A stretch of DNA of 64,000 bases. Source: Nocardioides sp. TRM66260-LWL. Its GTDB lineage: Bacteria > Actinomycetota > Actinomycetes > Propionibacteriales > Nocardioidaceae. Location: contig NZ_JAIQZK010000004.1 of the NCBI RefSeq assembly GCF_020075545.1, positions 124,001-188,000 of the forward strand, read 5' to 3'. The translations under genes were made by a program, and so were the position numbers. Below the pieces are notes generated by a model. It made no database searches and was not told the DNA's origin. It saw only the letters and a list, made by a program, of their open reading frames with translations. The number at the start of each line of letters is the position of its first letter. Positions within the stretch are counted from its first letter, which is position 1. Positions 15,014 to 24,444 of the stretch are shown in pieces.

Positions 15014-16281
15014 CCTCGTCCGCTGCTCGAGCGGGCCCGGCGCGAGACCGAGTCGATAGCCACGGCCAGCAGCAGCACCAGACCGGTGACGACGTAGCGC
15101 ACGGAGGCGTCCACGCCGATCAGGTTGAGGCCGAACTGGATCGAGGTCAGCACGAAGATGCCGAGCAGCGCCGACCACGCGGAGCCGCGACCGCCGAAGA
15201 GGCTGGTGCCGCCGATGACGGCCGCGGAGATGGCGGTCAGGTTGGTGTCGGTGCCGCCCGAGGACTGCGAGACCGACGTCAGCTGGCCGGCGGCGAGCAG
15301 ACCGCCGAGCGCGGCGAGCACGCTGCAGGAGACGAAGACCGAGATGTAGACGCGGTCGACCTTGATGCCGGCCCGGCGCGCCGCCTCCTCGTTGCCGCCC
15401 ACCGCGAAGACGTGCCGGCCCCAGCGGGTGCGGCGCAGCGCGAGGTCGACGAGGACGACCAGCACGACGAAGAGGATCGTCAGGTACGGGATGCCCCGGT
15501 CGATGCCCAGGTAGTACGCCGCGTAGAGCAGGCCCGCCAGCAGGGCGACGGCCTTGACCGCGAGCAGCGTGAGCGGCTCGGTGGACAGGCCGGCCGCGCG
15601 ACGTCGACGCCACGTGAGCAGGCGGGCGCCGACGTAGAGCAGCACCGCGAGCGCCATGAGGCCGTAGGCGGCGCCGCCGGTGACGAACTTCTGTCGCGCG
15701 AAGACGATCAGGCCCGAGGTCGGCGGCAGGTTGACGCTGCCGTTCTCGCCGAGCGTGCGCAGCTGGAGGCCGAGCAGCGCCAGCAGGCCCGCGAGGCTGA
15801 TCACGAACGACGGCACGCCGACCTTCGTGTACAGCAGGCCGTAGACCAGGCCGACGGCGACGCCGGCGCCGATGGCGGCGGCGATCGCGATCCACAGCGA
15901 CTGCGCGTGGTAGGTGACCAGCACGGCCATGATCGAGGCCGACAGGCCCGACATCGAGCCCACCGACAGGTCGATCTCGCCGAGCAGCAGCACCAGGACG
16001 ATGCCGAGCGCGATGATGCCGACCGGCGCGGCGAACTGGGCGATGCTCACCAGGTTGCGCGAGGAGAGGAAGGTCTGCGCCTGGGTCTGGAAGACCACGG
16101 CGATGATGACCAGGCCGACGACCACCGGCAGGCTTCCGAGCTCGCCCGAGCGCACCCGGCGGACGAACGCCAGGACGGCGCCGACGAGGCCCTGCTCCTG
16201 GATCAGCCGCTCGTCGAGCAGGTCGGCCGGAACGCCGGCCGCGGTGGGGTCGGCGACGGGATCGGTGACGGGCGCGCTCAC
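15010..16281 (-). CDS. xylH: Sugar ABC transporter permease (XylH type)
   Basis: 423 residues, GTG 16281 overlapping the ATPase stop (GTGA). About ten hydrophobic segments from residue 53 onward, with the branched-chain/ribose permease signatures GIIALGIVLVLLLGEIDLSVG and GIPYLTILFVVLVVLVDLAL, the EAA-like loop RHVFAVGGNEEAARRAGI, and GGTSLFGGRGSAWSALLG. The insertion between mid-protein helices makes it longer than ribose permeases (about 320) and matches XylH-type length. It forms the membrane channel for the binding protein at 17123 and ATPase at 16278. Xylose is suggested by the neighbourhood, not proven. Confidence 0.88.
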   Translation of the reverse strand: MSAPVTDPVADPTAAGVPADLLDERLIQEQGLVGAVLAFVRRVRSGELGSLPVVVGLVIIAVVFQTQAQTFLSSRNLVSIAQFAAPVGIIALGIVLVLLLGEIDLSVGSMSGLSASIMAVLVTYHAQSLWIAIAAAIGAGVAVGLVYGLLYTKVGVPSFVISLAGLLALLGLQLRTLGENGSVNLPPTSGLIVFARQKFVTGGAAYGLMALAVLLYVGARLLTWRRRRAAGLSTEPLTLLAVKAVALLAGLLYAAYYLGIDRGIPYLTILFVVLVVLVDLALRRTRWGRHVFAVGGNEEAARRAGIKVDRVYISVFVSCSVLAALGGLLAAGQLTSVSQSSGGTDTNLTAISAAVIGGTSLFGGRGSAWSALLGIFVLTSIQFGLNLIGVDASVRYVVTGLVLLLAVAIDSVSRRARSSSGRG

Positions 16282-17126
16282 GCGGGGTCTCCCTTGTGCA
16301 GGCCGACGGTGGCCGGCTCGGCGGTCTCGGTCTCGGTCGCCCGGCGCTCGGCGCGACGGGTGACGGCGTTGTCGGACGCACCGGTGATGGCGGCGACCAG
16401 GTCGGCCGTCGAGGTCTCCGCGGTGCGGAACTCGGCGGCGTTGCGCCCCAGGCGCAGCACGACGATGCGATCGCTCACCTGCTGCACGTCGGCCATGTTG
16501 TGGCTGATCAGGATCACGCCGAGGCCCTGCTCGCGCAGTCGCTCGACCAGGTTGAGCACCTCGGCGGTCTGGGCGACGCCGAGGGCGGCCGTCGGCTCGT
16601 CGAGCATGACGACCTTGGGCGCGCCCACGAGGCTGCGGGCGATGGCCACGGTCTGCCGCTGGCCGCCGGAGAGGCCGGCGATCGCGATCCGCACCGAGGG
16701 GATCTTGGCGGAGAGGCTGCGCAGCAGCCGCCACGCCTCGGTCTCCATGGCGACCTCGTCGACGAACCCGCCGCGGCGGATCTCCCGGCCGAGGAACAGG
16801 TTGGCGACGACGTCGAGGTTGTCGCAGAGGGCGAGGTCCTGGAAGACCGTCGCGATCCCGAGGTCCTGCGCGGCGGCGGGGCCGTCGATGGTGACGTCGC
16901 GGCCGTCGAAGCTGATGGTGCCGCCGTCGGGCTGGTAGACGCCGGACATCACCTTGACCAGCGTCGACTTGCCCGCGCCGTTGTCGCCCACGAGGGCGAC
17001 GACCTCGCCGGCGCCGACGTGGAAGTCGACGTCGGTGAGGGCCTGCACGGCACCGAACCGCTTGGAGACACCCCGGAGCGCGAGGACCTCGCGCTCCGGG
17101 GCGACCGCGACTGCGGAGTGGCTCAC
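16278..17126 (-). CDS. xylG: Sugar ABC transporter ATP-binding protein (single-domain XylG type)
   Basis: 282 residues, GTG 17126 overlapping the binding-protein stop (GTGA). One complete ATPase domain: Walker A GDNGAGKSTL (about 47-56), signature LSGGQRQ (about 152), Walker B VVMLDEPTAAL (about 171-181) and the switch histidine ISHNM. E. coli XylG has two fused ATPase domains (about 510 residues); the single-domain form is common in actinobacterial xylFGH operons. It powers uptake through the adjacent permease. A ~30-residue charged C-terminal tail (RRAERRATETETAEP) is unexplained. Confidence 0.9.
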   Translation of the reverse strand: MSHSAVAVAPEREVLALRGVSKRFGAVQALTDVDFHVGAGEVVALVGDNGAGKSTLVKVMSGVYQPDGGTISFDGRDVTIDGPAAAQDLGIATVFQDLALCDNLDVVANLFLGREIRRGGFVDEVAMETEAWRLLRSLSAKIPSVRIAIAGLSGGQRQTVAIARSLVGAPKVVMLDEPTAALGVAQTAEVLNLVERLREQGLGVILISHNMADVQQVSDRIVVLRLGRNAAEFRTAETSTADLVAAITGASDNAVTRRAERRATETETAEPATVGLHKGDPA

Positions 17127-18214
17127 TTGATGCCCAGGGTGTCGCAGAACGACTTGTAGTCCGCGGTGCAGATGTCGCTGGCGGAGTAGAAGCCGTCCTT
17201 GACGACGGTGTCGGCGATGTTGTCCTTAGTGACCACGACCGGGTCGAAGATGAAGGACTTGACGCCCTGGAAGTCGGTGGTGTCGCCGACGTCCTCGCCC
17301 TTGGCGACCGCGACCGCGACCTCGGCGGCCTTCTCGGCCTCGGTCTTGATCGACTTGTAGATCGTCATGAACTGCTCGCCCGCGGCGATGCGCTGGATGG
17401 CGGCGAGCTCGGCGTCCTGGCCGGTGATCGGCGGGAGGTCGGTGGCCTTGACGCCCGCGCCGGTGAACGCGGCGATGACGCCGCCGGCCTGGCCGTCGTT
17501 GGCGGCGTAGACGCCGGCGATCGTCGACGGGTCGTGCTTGGTGAGCTGCGCCGTCGTGAACTTCTGCGCGTTCTCGGGGCTCCAGTCGGGGTTGTCGTAC
17601 TCCCCGCCGTCGAAGATCTTGACGCCCGAGGCGTCGATGATCTTGTGCGCGCCGCTCTTGAACTGGGCGGCGTTCGGGTCGGTGGGGGCGCCGTTGAGCA
17701 TGAGGATGTCGCCCTTGTTGCCCAGGGCGTCGACCAGGGACTGCGCCTGCAGCTCGCCGACCCGCTCGTTGTTGAACGACATGTAGTAGTCGGCGCCCTC
17801 GATGAAGCGGTCGTAGGCGATGACCGGGATGTTGGCGGCCTTGGCGTCGGAGACCATGCCGGTGGCGCCCTTGGCGTCGACCGGGTCGAGGACGATCGCG
17901 GCGACCTTCTGCGTGATCGCGGACTCGACCTGCTGCTGCTGCTTGGCGGGGTCCTGGTCGGCGTTGGCGTAGGTGACCGTGCAGTCGCCGCACAGCTCCT
18001 TGACCTTGGCCTCGAAGAGCGGCTTGTCCTGCGACTCGTACCGGGTGGTCTTCGTCTCCGGCAGCAGCAGGGCGATGGTCTTGCCGCCCCCGCCCGAGGC
18101 GGCGTCGCCGCCGTTGCCGGTGCTCGAGTCGTTGGCGCCACAGGCGCTGAGGGAGCCGAACGCGATGACACCGACGGTGGTGCCAAGCGCGAGACGACGG
18201 ATGGCTCGTGCCAC
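17123..18214 (-). CDS. xylF: Sugar ABC transporter substrate-binding lipoprotein (XylF-like)
   Basis: 363 residues. GTG 18214 is preferred over the upstream in-frame starts because AGGAGG lies 8 nt before it and it gives a proper lipoprotein signal (MARAIRRLALGTTVGVIAFG, lipobox LSAC). The mature protein is a periplasmic-binding type I fold: KTIALLLPETKTTRYESQD, VDAKGATGMV, AANIPVIAYDRFIEGADYY and GVYAANDGQAGGVIAAF, as in xylose/ribose-binding proteins. It is anchored outside the membrane and delivers sugar to the permease at 15010. The promoter lies in the divergent region with the ROK repressor. Confidence 0.9.
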   Translation of the reverse strand: MARAIRRLALGTTVGVIAFGSLSACGANDSSTGNGGDAASGGGGKTIALLLPETKTTRYESQDKPLFEAKVKELCGDCTVTYANADQDPAKQQQQVESAITQKVAAIVLDPVDAKGATGMVSDAKAANIPVIAYDRFIEGADYYMSFNNERVGELQAQSLVDALGNKGDILMLNGAPTDPNAAQFKSGAHKIIDASGVKIFDGGEYDNPDWSPENAQKFTTAQLTKHDPSTIAGVYAANDGQAGGVIAAFTGAGVKATDLPPITGQDAELAAIQRIAAGEQFMTIYKSIKTEAEKAAEVAVAVAKGEDVGDTTDFQGVKSFIFDPVVVTKDNIADTVVKDGFYSASDICTADYKSFCDTLGIK

Positions 18215-18285
18215 GTGGGGTCCTCCTGTTTCGTGGGCGCCGACAGCGCCTCGGTGGCATGGAGTGTTGCCCGTCACAGGTTTGT

Positions 18286-18352
18286 CGTCAAGAGATGAAT
18301 GCAAAACCGTGATCTTCCGGCCTAGGCCAGGTTTTGCTCCTGACTCTTGACG
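18286..18352. promoter_or_regulatory. 67-bp dyad operator spanning divergent ROK/xylF promoters
   Basis: Outer arms CGTCAAGAG (18286-18294) and CTCTTGACG (18344-18352), inner arms GCAAAACC (18301-18308) and GGTTTTGC (18330-18337), with identical 6-bp gaps and a 21-bp centre: 34 of 34 arm bases are symmetrical. Read outward, each outer arm contains TTGACG. For the regulator it is followed after 19 bp by TACAGT, 7 bp before the ATG; on the other strand it faces xylF. The position suits ROK-protein binding that covers both -35 elements. Confidence 0.75.
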
Positions 18353-18384
18353 GAGACCACCGTCACACCCCTACAGTCCCCGGC

Positions 18385-19617
18385 ATGACCTCGGCCCCCG
18401 TCACCCCGGCGCATCCGCCTGCGCGCGGCGACGTGGCCCCCGGGTCGACCTCGTCGCTGCGCGGCGCCAACCAGCGTCGGGTGCTCGCGGTGCTCCAGGC
18501 CGCCGCCGGCGCCGAGGCGCTGAGCCAGGCGGCGCTGGCCCGCGAGACCGGCCTCGCCCCGGCGACGGTCTCCAACATCGTCCGCGACCTCGCGGCCGCC
18601 GAGCTGGTCGAGACCACCGTCGGCGCCGGACGCCGCGGCACCACCGTGCGCATCGCGCGCAGCGCCGGCCTGGTCGCGGGCATCGACATCGGGCACCGCC
18701 ACGCCCGGGTCGTCGTCGGCGACCTCACCGGCGAGGTGCTCGCGCACGACCGCCGTCCGCTGGGCGCGGCGCACCCGAGCGAGGAGGGGCTCGACCTCGT
18801 CGCCGCCATGCTCGAGGGCCTGGTCGCCGATCTCGGACGCGAGACCGACCCCGGCCCGCTGCGCTCGATCGGCTTCGGGCTGCCGGCCCCCATCGCCCGC
18901 ACCTCCGACGGCCGCGAGGTCGTCATGGAGTCGGCGATCCTGCCCGGATGGGTCGGGCTCGACGCGCGCCAGGCCGCCCAGGAGCGGTTCGCGACGCCCG
19001 TCCACGTGGAGAACGACGCCAACCTCGGCGCGCTGGCCGAGCACACCCGCGGCGCCGGCGTCGGCCACGGGACCATGGCCTTCGTCAAGGTCTCCTCCGG
19101 CATCGGCTCGGGCCTGATCATCGGCGGCGAGCCCTTCCGCGGCTCGCTCGGCACCGCCGGCGAGATCGGCCACCTGACCCTCGACGAGCAGGGCCCCATG
19201 TGCCGCTGCGGCTCCCGCGGCTGCCTGGAGGCCTACGCGTCGGTCGGCTCGATCGAGACCCTCCTGGCCGAGCGGCTGCCCGAGGCCACCTTCGACGAGG
19301 TGGTGGCCGCCGCCGCGGACGGCAACGTCGTCGCGGCCCGGGTCTTCGAGGACGCCGGCCTCCACCTGGGCTGGGGCCTGGCGATGCTGGCCAACCTGGT
19401 GAACCCCAGCGCCATCGTCGTGGGCGGCGACCTCGCCCGGGCCGGCGACCTGGTGCTCGACTGGGTGCGGGTGGGCCTGCGGCGTCACGCCCTCGCCTCG
19501 GTCGCCCAGGACACCGTGGTGTGCGCGAGCACGCTCGGCGACCGCGCGTCCGCCATCGGGGCGCTGGCGCTGGCGGTGCGCACGGTCGAGCTGATCCCGG
19601 CCGGCGGCATCGGCTGA
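18385..19617 (+). CDS. ROK-family transcriptional repressor (Rok7B7/XylR-like)
   Basis: 410 residues, ATG 18385; probably leaderless, as TACAGT ends 7 nt before it. An N-terminal winged helix (SLRGANQRRVLAVLQAA; SQAALARETGLAPATVSNIV, about 18-65) precedes a ROK sugar-kinase-like domain with GIDIGHRHARVVVGDL, ENDANLGALAEHTRGAG and the zinc site CRCGSRGCLEAYAS. Such proteins repress sugar genes until the sugar binds. It is divergent from the transporter, an arrangement also known for rok7B7 and xylFGH in Streptomyces coelicolor, so I expect it to control that operon and itself through the 67-bp dyad. Confidence 0.88.
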   Translation: MTSAPVTPAHPPARGDVAPGSTSSLRGANQRRVLAVLQAAAGAEALSQAALARETGLAPATVSNIVRDLAAAELVETTVGAGRRGTTVRIARSAGLVAGIDIGHRHARVVVGDLTGEVLAHDRRPLGAAHPSEEGLDLVAAMLEGLVADLGRETDPGPLRSIGFGLPAPIARTSDGREVVMESAILPGWVGLDARQAAQERFATPVHVENDANLGALAEHTRGAGVGHGTMAFVKVSSGIGSGLIIGGEPFRGSLGTAGEIGHLTLDEQGPMCRCGSRGCLEAYASVGSIETLLAERLPEATFDEVVAAAADGNVVAARVFEDAGLHLGWGLAMLANLVNPSAIVVGGDLARAGDLVLDWVRVGLRRHALASVAQDTVVCASTLGDRASAIGALALAVRTVELIPAGGIG

Positions 19618-19699
19618 GCGTCCCGGATTCCGGGGATCGACCCCCGGCCCTGCACACTGGACGCCGTCCCCCGCCGTCGCCTGCCACCGGAGGTCCAGC

Positions 19700-20479
19700 A
19701 TGCACCAGCGAGGCGTCCTCGCCTGGTGGGCCGGAGCCGTCGCCGTCCTCGGCCTGCTCGTCGTCGGCGGCCCGCTCGCGCACCTGCTGACCTCTCCCCC
19801 GCCCGCCCTGGTGGCCGAGGCGCTGCCGGCGCAGCCCGGCACGACGCCGGTCGGCGAGGTGGCTGCGCTGCCCGCCGCCGAGGCCTCGCCCGGCGCCGGC
19901 GTCGGCTCCTCCGCCCGCCGCGGCGCGGCCAGCGGGTCGGCGGCGCCCCTCGGCTCCGACGGCGGCACGTCCGCACCGCAGCCCAGCGCTGCGCCGACCA
20001 GCGGGGTCGGGCGCACCTGGCTGCAGGGCAGCGCGCTGAGCCAGCGGATCGGTGGCTACTCCTACCGCTGGTACGACGACGGCCACATCGAGCCCGACCC
20101 GGCCTGGGTGCGGGCGAACATCCGCACCGAGGCGGTGCCGATCCTGGGGCAGGTCACCTGCCACCGGCTGATCATCTCCCAGCTGCGCGCCGCGCTGACC
20201 GAGATCCAGCGCGAGGGACTCGCCCCGCTGATCCGGCCCGACGAGTACGCCGGCTGCTACAACCCGCGGTTCATCGACCGCGACCCCTCGCGTCCGCTCT
20301 CGCTGCACGCCTTCGGCATCGCCTTCGACCTCAACACCCGCACCAACGCGCTCGGCACCGCCGGCGACATGGACCCGCGCATCGTCGCGATCATGCAGCG
20401 CTGGGGCTTCGCGTGGGGCGGGTACTGGACCTCCCGGCCCGACCCCATGCACTTCGAGCTGTACGCGCTCAAGGGCTGA
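19700..20479 (+). CDS. Secreted/anchored M15-family D-Ala-D-Ala carboxypeptidase-like protein
   Basis: 259 residues, ATG 19700, preceded by GGAGG. N-terminal hydrophobic segment (VLAWWAGAVAVLGLLVVGG) as signal peptide or anchor, a ~70-residue Ala/Pro/Ser linker, then a VanY/M15-type domain. Zinc-ligand signatures are SLHAFGIAFDLN (His...Asp, about 206-217) and the closing DPMHFEL (about 249-255). Expected to trim peptidoglycan stem peptides outside the membrane. It stands alone, followed by two palindromic repeat elements. Confidence 0.85.
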   Translation: MHQRGVLAWWAGAVAVLGLLVVGGPLAHLLTSPPPALVAEALPAQPGTTPVGEVAALPAAEASPGAGVGSSARRGAASGSAAPLGSDGGTSAPQPSAAPTSGVGRTWLQGSALSQRIGGYSYRWYDDGHIEPDPAWVRANIRTEAVPILGQVTCHRLIISQLRAALTEIQREGLAPLIRPDEYAGCYNPRFIDRDPSRPLSLHAFGIAFDLNTRTNALGTAGDMDPRIVAIMQRWGFAWGGYWTSRPDPMHFELYALKG

Positions 20480-20528
20480 CGCCGCGTCCGGTCGTCCGCG
20501 TCGTGGGCGCCGGCCGCCCCCAACGCTT

Positions 20529-20598
20529 GTAACGCGGGGTTCGACCCCACTGGTCGCCCCTCATGAGGGGTGCACAGATGGTGGGAACCCCGCGTTAC
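20529..20598. repeat. Palindromic element, GTAACGCGG family, copy 1
   Basis: GTAACGCGGGGTTC (20529-20542) and its exact reverse complement (20585-20598) bracket a 42-bp centre that itself holds a small hairpin (CCCCTCATGAGGGG). Same outer arms as the copy at 46747. It could act as a terminator for the M15 gene. Confidence 0.8.
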
Positions 20599-20628
20599 AT
20601 CGGGTCCGTCCGACCCCGCCCAACGCTT

Positions 20629-20696
20629 GTAACGCGGAGTCCCGTCAACTGACCACCCCTTGTGACTGGTGGTCAGTTCACGGGACTCCGCGTTAC
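20629..20696. repeat. Palindromic element, GTAACGCGG family, copy 2
   Basis: 29-bp arms (20629-20657 and 20668-20696) with one mismatch and a 10-nt loop; outer sequence GTAACGCGGAGTCCC. Preceded by CCAACGCTT, as in the copy 100 bp upstream. It lies between the stops of two convergent genes and could terminate both. Confidence 0.8.
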
Positions 20697-20724
20697 ATGG
20701 GGGCGGGCCGGCCGAGGGCCCGGC

Positions 20725-21921
<1,197 letters not shown>

Positions 21922-21969
21922 GCGGCTCATCCAACCACCGGCCCCCGCGGCCCGACGTAGGCTCTCAGC

Positions 21970-22242
21970 ATGTGCCGCAGCATCCGTCAGCTCCACAACT
22001 TCGAGCCGCCGGCCACCGACGACGAGGTGCACGCCGCGGCCCTGCAGTACGTCCGCAAGATCGCCGGCACGAGCGCTCCCTCGCAGGCCAACCGGGCCGC
22101 CTTCGACGCCGCCGTCGCCGCGATCACCGAGGTCACCCGCGATCTCGTCGACTCCCTCGTCACCACCGCGCCGCCGAAGGACCGCGAGGTCGAGGCGGCC
22201 AAGGCGCGGGCCCGGGCCGCCGTCCGGTACGCCCGGCCATGA
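21970..22242 (+). CDS. DUF2277 family protein
   Basis: 90 residues, ATG 21970. It opens [20 protein letters not shown] and continues [20 protein letters not shown], the conserved form of the DUF2277 family; biochemical role unknown. Its stop overlaps the ATG of the sirtuin gene (ATGA), so the two are coupled. The paired helical C-terminus ([14 protein letters not shown]) is basic. Confidence 0.88.
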   Translation: MCRSIRQLHNFEPPATDDEVHAAALQYVRKIAGTSAPSQANRAAFDAAVAAITEVTRDLVDSLVTTAPPKDREVEAAKARARAAVRYARP

Positions 22243-23135
22243 CGCTCTCCCCCGTCGTCCGCCCGCTGGCCGGCGTCCGCTCGGTCACCGGCGCGAGCCT
22301 GCCGCGCGAGCCGGAGGCCGCCGACCCGGCACGCGCCGAGGAGGCCCTCGCGCTGCTCGCCCCGCGGCGGCTCGTGGTGCTCACCGGCGCCGGCCTCTCC
22401 ACCGACTCCGGCATCCCCGACTACCGGGGCCCCGGCGCTCCCGAGCGCACGCCGATGACCTTCCAGGAGTTCTGCTCCGGCCCGGAGGCCCGCCAGCGCT
22501 ACTGGGCGCGCAGCCACGTCGGCTGGGGCCGGATGCGCCGTGCCGACCCGAACGCCGGCCACCGCGCGGTGGCGTCGCTGGACGCCGGGCTGGTGATCAC
22601 CCAGAACGTCGACGGCCTGCACGAGCGCGCCGGCACGCCACGCCTGGTCGCGCTGCACGGCCGGATCGCCGACGTCGTGTGCCTCTCCTGCCGCACTGTG
22701 ACGCCGCGCTCGACCCTGCAGGAGCGGCTCGCCGAGCTCAACCCGGGCTGGCTGGCCGAGCACGCGGACGCGCAGGTGCGTCCCGACGGCGACGTCCTGC
22801 TCGACGACACCGCCGGGTTCGCGGTGCCCGACTGCCCCTGCGGCGGGGTGCTCAAGCCGGACGTCGTGTTCTTCGGCGAGAGCGTCCCGCGCGAGCGGGT
22901 GGCCCGCTGCTTCGCGGCGGTCGACGCCCTGACGCCCGCCGACGGCGCCCTGCTGGTGGCCGGCTCGAGCCTGGCGGTGATGAGCGGCCTGCGCTTCGTG
23001 CGCCGTGCCGCCAAGGCGGGGGTGCCGGTGGTGCTGGCCAACCGCGGCCGCACCCGCGGCGACGAGCACGCGACGTGCGCCGTCGAGACCGACTGCACGA
23101 CGTTCCTGACGCGGCTCGCGGCCCTGCGCTCCTAG
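22239..23135 (+). CDS. NAD-dependent protein deacylase (sirtuin)
   Basis: 298 residues, ATG 22239. It removes acyl groups from lysine using NAD+. NAD-binding [15 protein letters not shown] (about 47-61), catalytic [12 protein letters not shown] with the HG pair in [11 protein letters not shown], four zinc cysteines (CLSC about 148-151 and CPC about 195-197), and VVFFGESVP are all present. The layout matches class II (SIRT4-like) enzymes. It is coupled to the DUF2277 gene upstream. Confidence 0.9.
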   Translation: MTLSPVVRPLAGVRSVTGASLPREPEAADPARAEEALALLAPRRLVVLTGAGLSTDSGIPDYRGPGAPERTPMTFQEFCSGPEARQRYWARSHVGWGRMRRADPNAGHRAVASLDAGLVITQNVDGLHERAGTPRLVALHGRIADVVCLSCRTVTPRSTLQERLAELNPGWLAEHADAQVRPDGDVLLDDTAGFAVPDCPCGGVLKPDVVFFGESVPRERVARCFAAVDALTPADGALLVAGSSLAVMSGLRFVRRAAKAGVPVVLANRGRTRGDEHATCAVETDCTTFLTRLAALRS

Positions 23136-23153
23136 CGCGTGGGCCCGGACGGG

Positions 23154-23519
23154 TCAGCGCTCGTCGAGCTCCTTGCGCCACTCGGCGAGCATGTCGAGCA
23201 CCGACTGGGTGGACTCCAGACCGCGTGCCTCGGGACCGCCGTCGGCCTCGTCGAGCCGCTCGCTGGCCTGCTCGGGCGGGAGCCGGACGCCGCGCTCGAC
23301 GACGTAGAGGGTGTCCTCGAGCTCGAAGCGCAGGTCGGCGACCCAGCCGGAGTGGTACTCGCCGTCGACGTCGAGCAGGACGAGGTCCTCGCCCGGCTCC
23401 AGGGCGCGACGCAGGCGGGACTCGACGTGGCTGACGATCAGCGGACCGCGCATGGCGGTCAGCTCGGCCCCGGTGTAGGGCAGCTCCACGAGTTCCACGG
23501 TGAGAACACTCTCCGACAT
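23154..23519 (-). CDS. Hypothetical acidic protein
   Basis: 121 residues, ATG 23519 (a GTG lies one codon upstream). Acidic, no membrane segment: TVELVELPYTGAELTAMRGP, then a beta-rich stretch (GEDLVLLDVDGEYHSGWVAD, LEDTLYVVERGVRLPPEQ) and a C-terminal helix (SVLDMLAEWRKELDER). I do not recognise a family. It lies downstream of the DtxR regulator on the same strand (135 bp gap), so they might share a transcript. Confidence 0.55.
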   Translation of the reverse strand: MSESVLTVELVELPYTGAELTAMRGPLIVSHVESRLRRALEPGEDLVLLDVDGEYHSGWVADLRFELEDTLYVVERGVRLPPEQASERLDEADGGPEARGLESTQSVLDMLAEWRKELDER

Positions 23520-23654
23520 CACTACGCCCTCCCAGACGTCTCATGCCCATGGGGGCATCGGTGCTTCGTCAGGGACAACGCGGCGGATGGGCTCAGGTCA
23601 CGCCCGGGACCGCTGGTCCAGACCAGTGGCGGGCGCTCGGGGGGAGGGGTCGGA

Positions 23655-24341
23655 TCACAGCCGCCGCACGAAGATGTGGTCGGCGGCCTCGGGGGCGATC
23701 TCGGCGGACTCACCGGAGGCGCCGACCAGCACGCCCTCCTCGGTGGGCACCACGGTGACCGTCGTGTCGGGCAGGGCGCCCACGCGCCGCAGCGCGCTCA
23801 TGAGGTGCTCGTCCTTCTGCATCTCCTCGGAGATGCGGCGGATCAGGACGCGCCCCTCCCCCGCGCTCGCGGCGGCGGAGAGGGACTCGACCCCGGTCAT
23901 GAAGTCCTCGGCGACCTCGTCGCCGCCGAGCTCGTCGAGACCGGGGATGGGGTTGCCGTACGGCGAGGCCGTCGGGTGGTCGAGCAGCTCGACGAGGCGT
24001 CGCTCGACGTTCTCGGAGATGACGTGCTCCCAGCGGCACGCCTCTTCGTGCACGAGCTCCCAGGGCAGCCCGATGACGTCGGTGAGCAGCCGCTCGGCGA
24101 GTCGGTGCTTGCGCATGACGCGGGTGGCCAGCCGCCGCCCCTCGTCGGTGAGCTCCAGGTGACGGTCGCCCTCGACGGTGAGGAGGCCGTCGCGCTCCAT
24201 GCGGGCGACCGTCTGGGAGACGGTGGGGCCGCTCTGGTGCAGGCGCTCGGCGATGCGGGCTCGCAGGGGGACGATGCCCTCCTCCACGAGCTCGTAGATC
24301 GTGCGCAGGTACATCTCGGTGGTGTCGATCAAGTCGCTCAC
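23655..24341 (-). CDS. DtxR/IdeR/MntR-family metal-dependent regulator
   Basis: 228 residues. GTG 24341 is chosen because SDLIDTTEMYLRTIYEL is the normal N-terminus of the family and GGGGAGG lies directly upstream. Winged helix with ARIAERLHQSGPTVSQTVAR (about 28-47), metal-dimerisation domain with RKHRLAERLLTDVIGLPW and EEACRWEHVISENVE (His/Glu/Cys ligands), and a C-terminal FeoA/SH3-like domain. It represses iron- or manganese-uptake genes when metal is bound. No iron box is obvious at its own promoter. It is divergent from the photolyase gene. Confidence 0.9.
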   Translation of the reverse strand: MSDLIDTTEMYLRTIYELVEEGIVPLRARIAERLHQSGPTVSQTVARMERDGLLTVEGDRHLELTDEGRRLATRVMRKHRLAERLLTDVIGLPWELVHEEACRWEHVISENVERRLVELLDHPTASPYGNPIPGLDELGGDEVAEDFMTGVESLSAAASAGEGRVLIRRISEEMQKDEHLMSALRRVGALPDTTVTVVPTEEGVLVGASGESAEIAPEAADHIFVRRL

Positions 24342-24444
24342 CTCCCCATTCTTGCCTAAGCGGATGACAGGGCGGTGACGGCGACGCTGCGGCGGGCGTC
24401 CCGAAGGGGTGAGCGGGTGGGTGCGGCCTGGCAGGGTGAGAGGC

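Noticed and set aside
14042-16381. Long minus-strand frame joining the permease region and the ROK kinase (779 codons) as a fusion protein
   Set aside because: The first part is an out-of-frame reading of the permease gene; the kinase has its own ATG at 15013 overlapping the permease stop.
18319-18328. GGCCTAGGCC as a separate operator
   Set aside because: A short GC palindrome expected by chance in such DNA and not centred on the larger dyad.
23594-23620. CTCAGGT at 23595 as a seventh FliA promoter
   Set aside because: No CCGAT follows at 14-15 bp and no motility gene lies downstream.
24342-24444. DtxR/IdeR box in the space between the regulator and the photolyase
   Set aside because: Only a half-site-like TTGCCTAAGC is present, without the second half of the 19-bp consensus.
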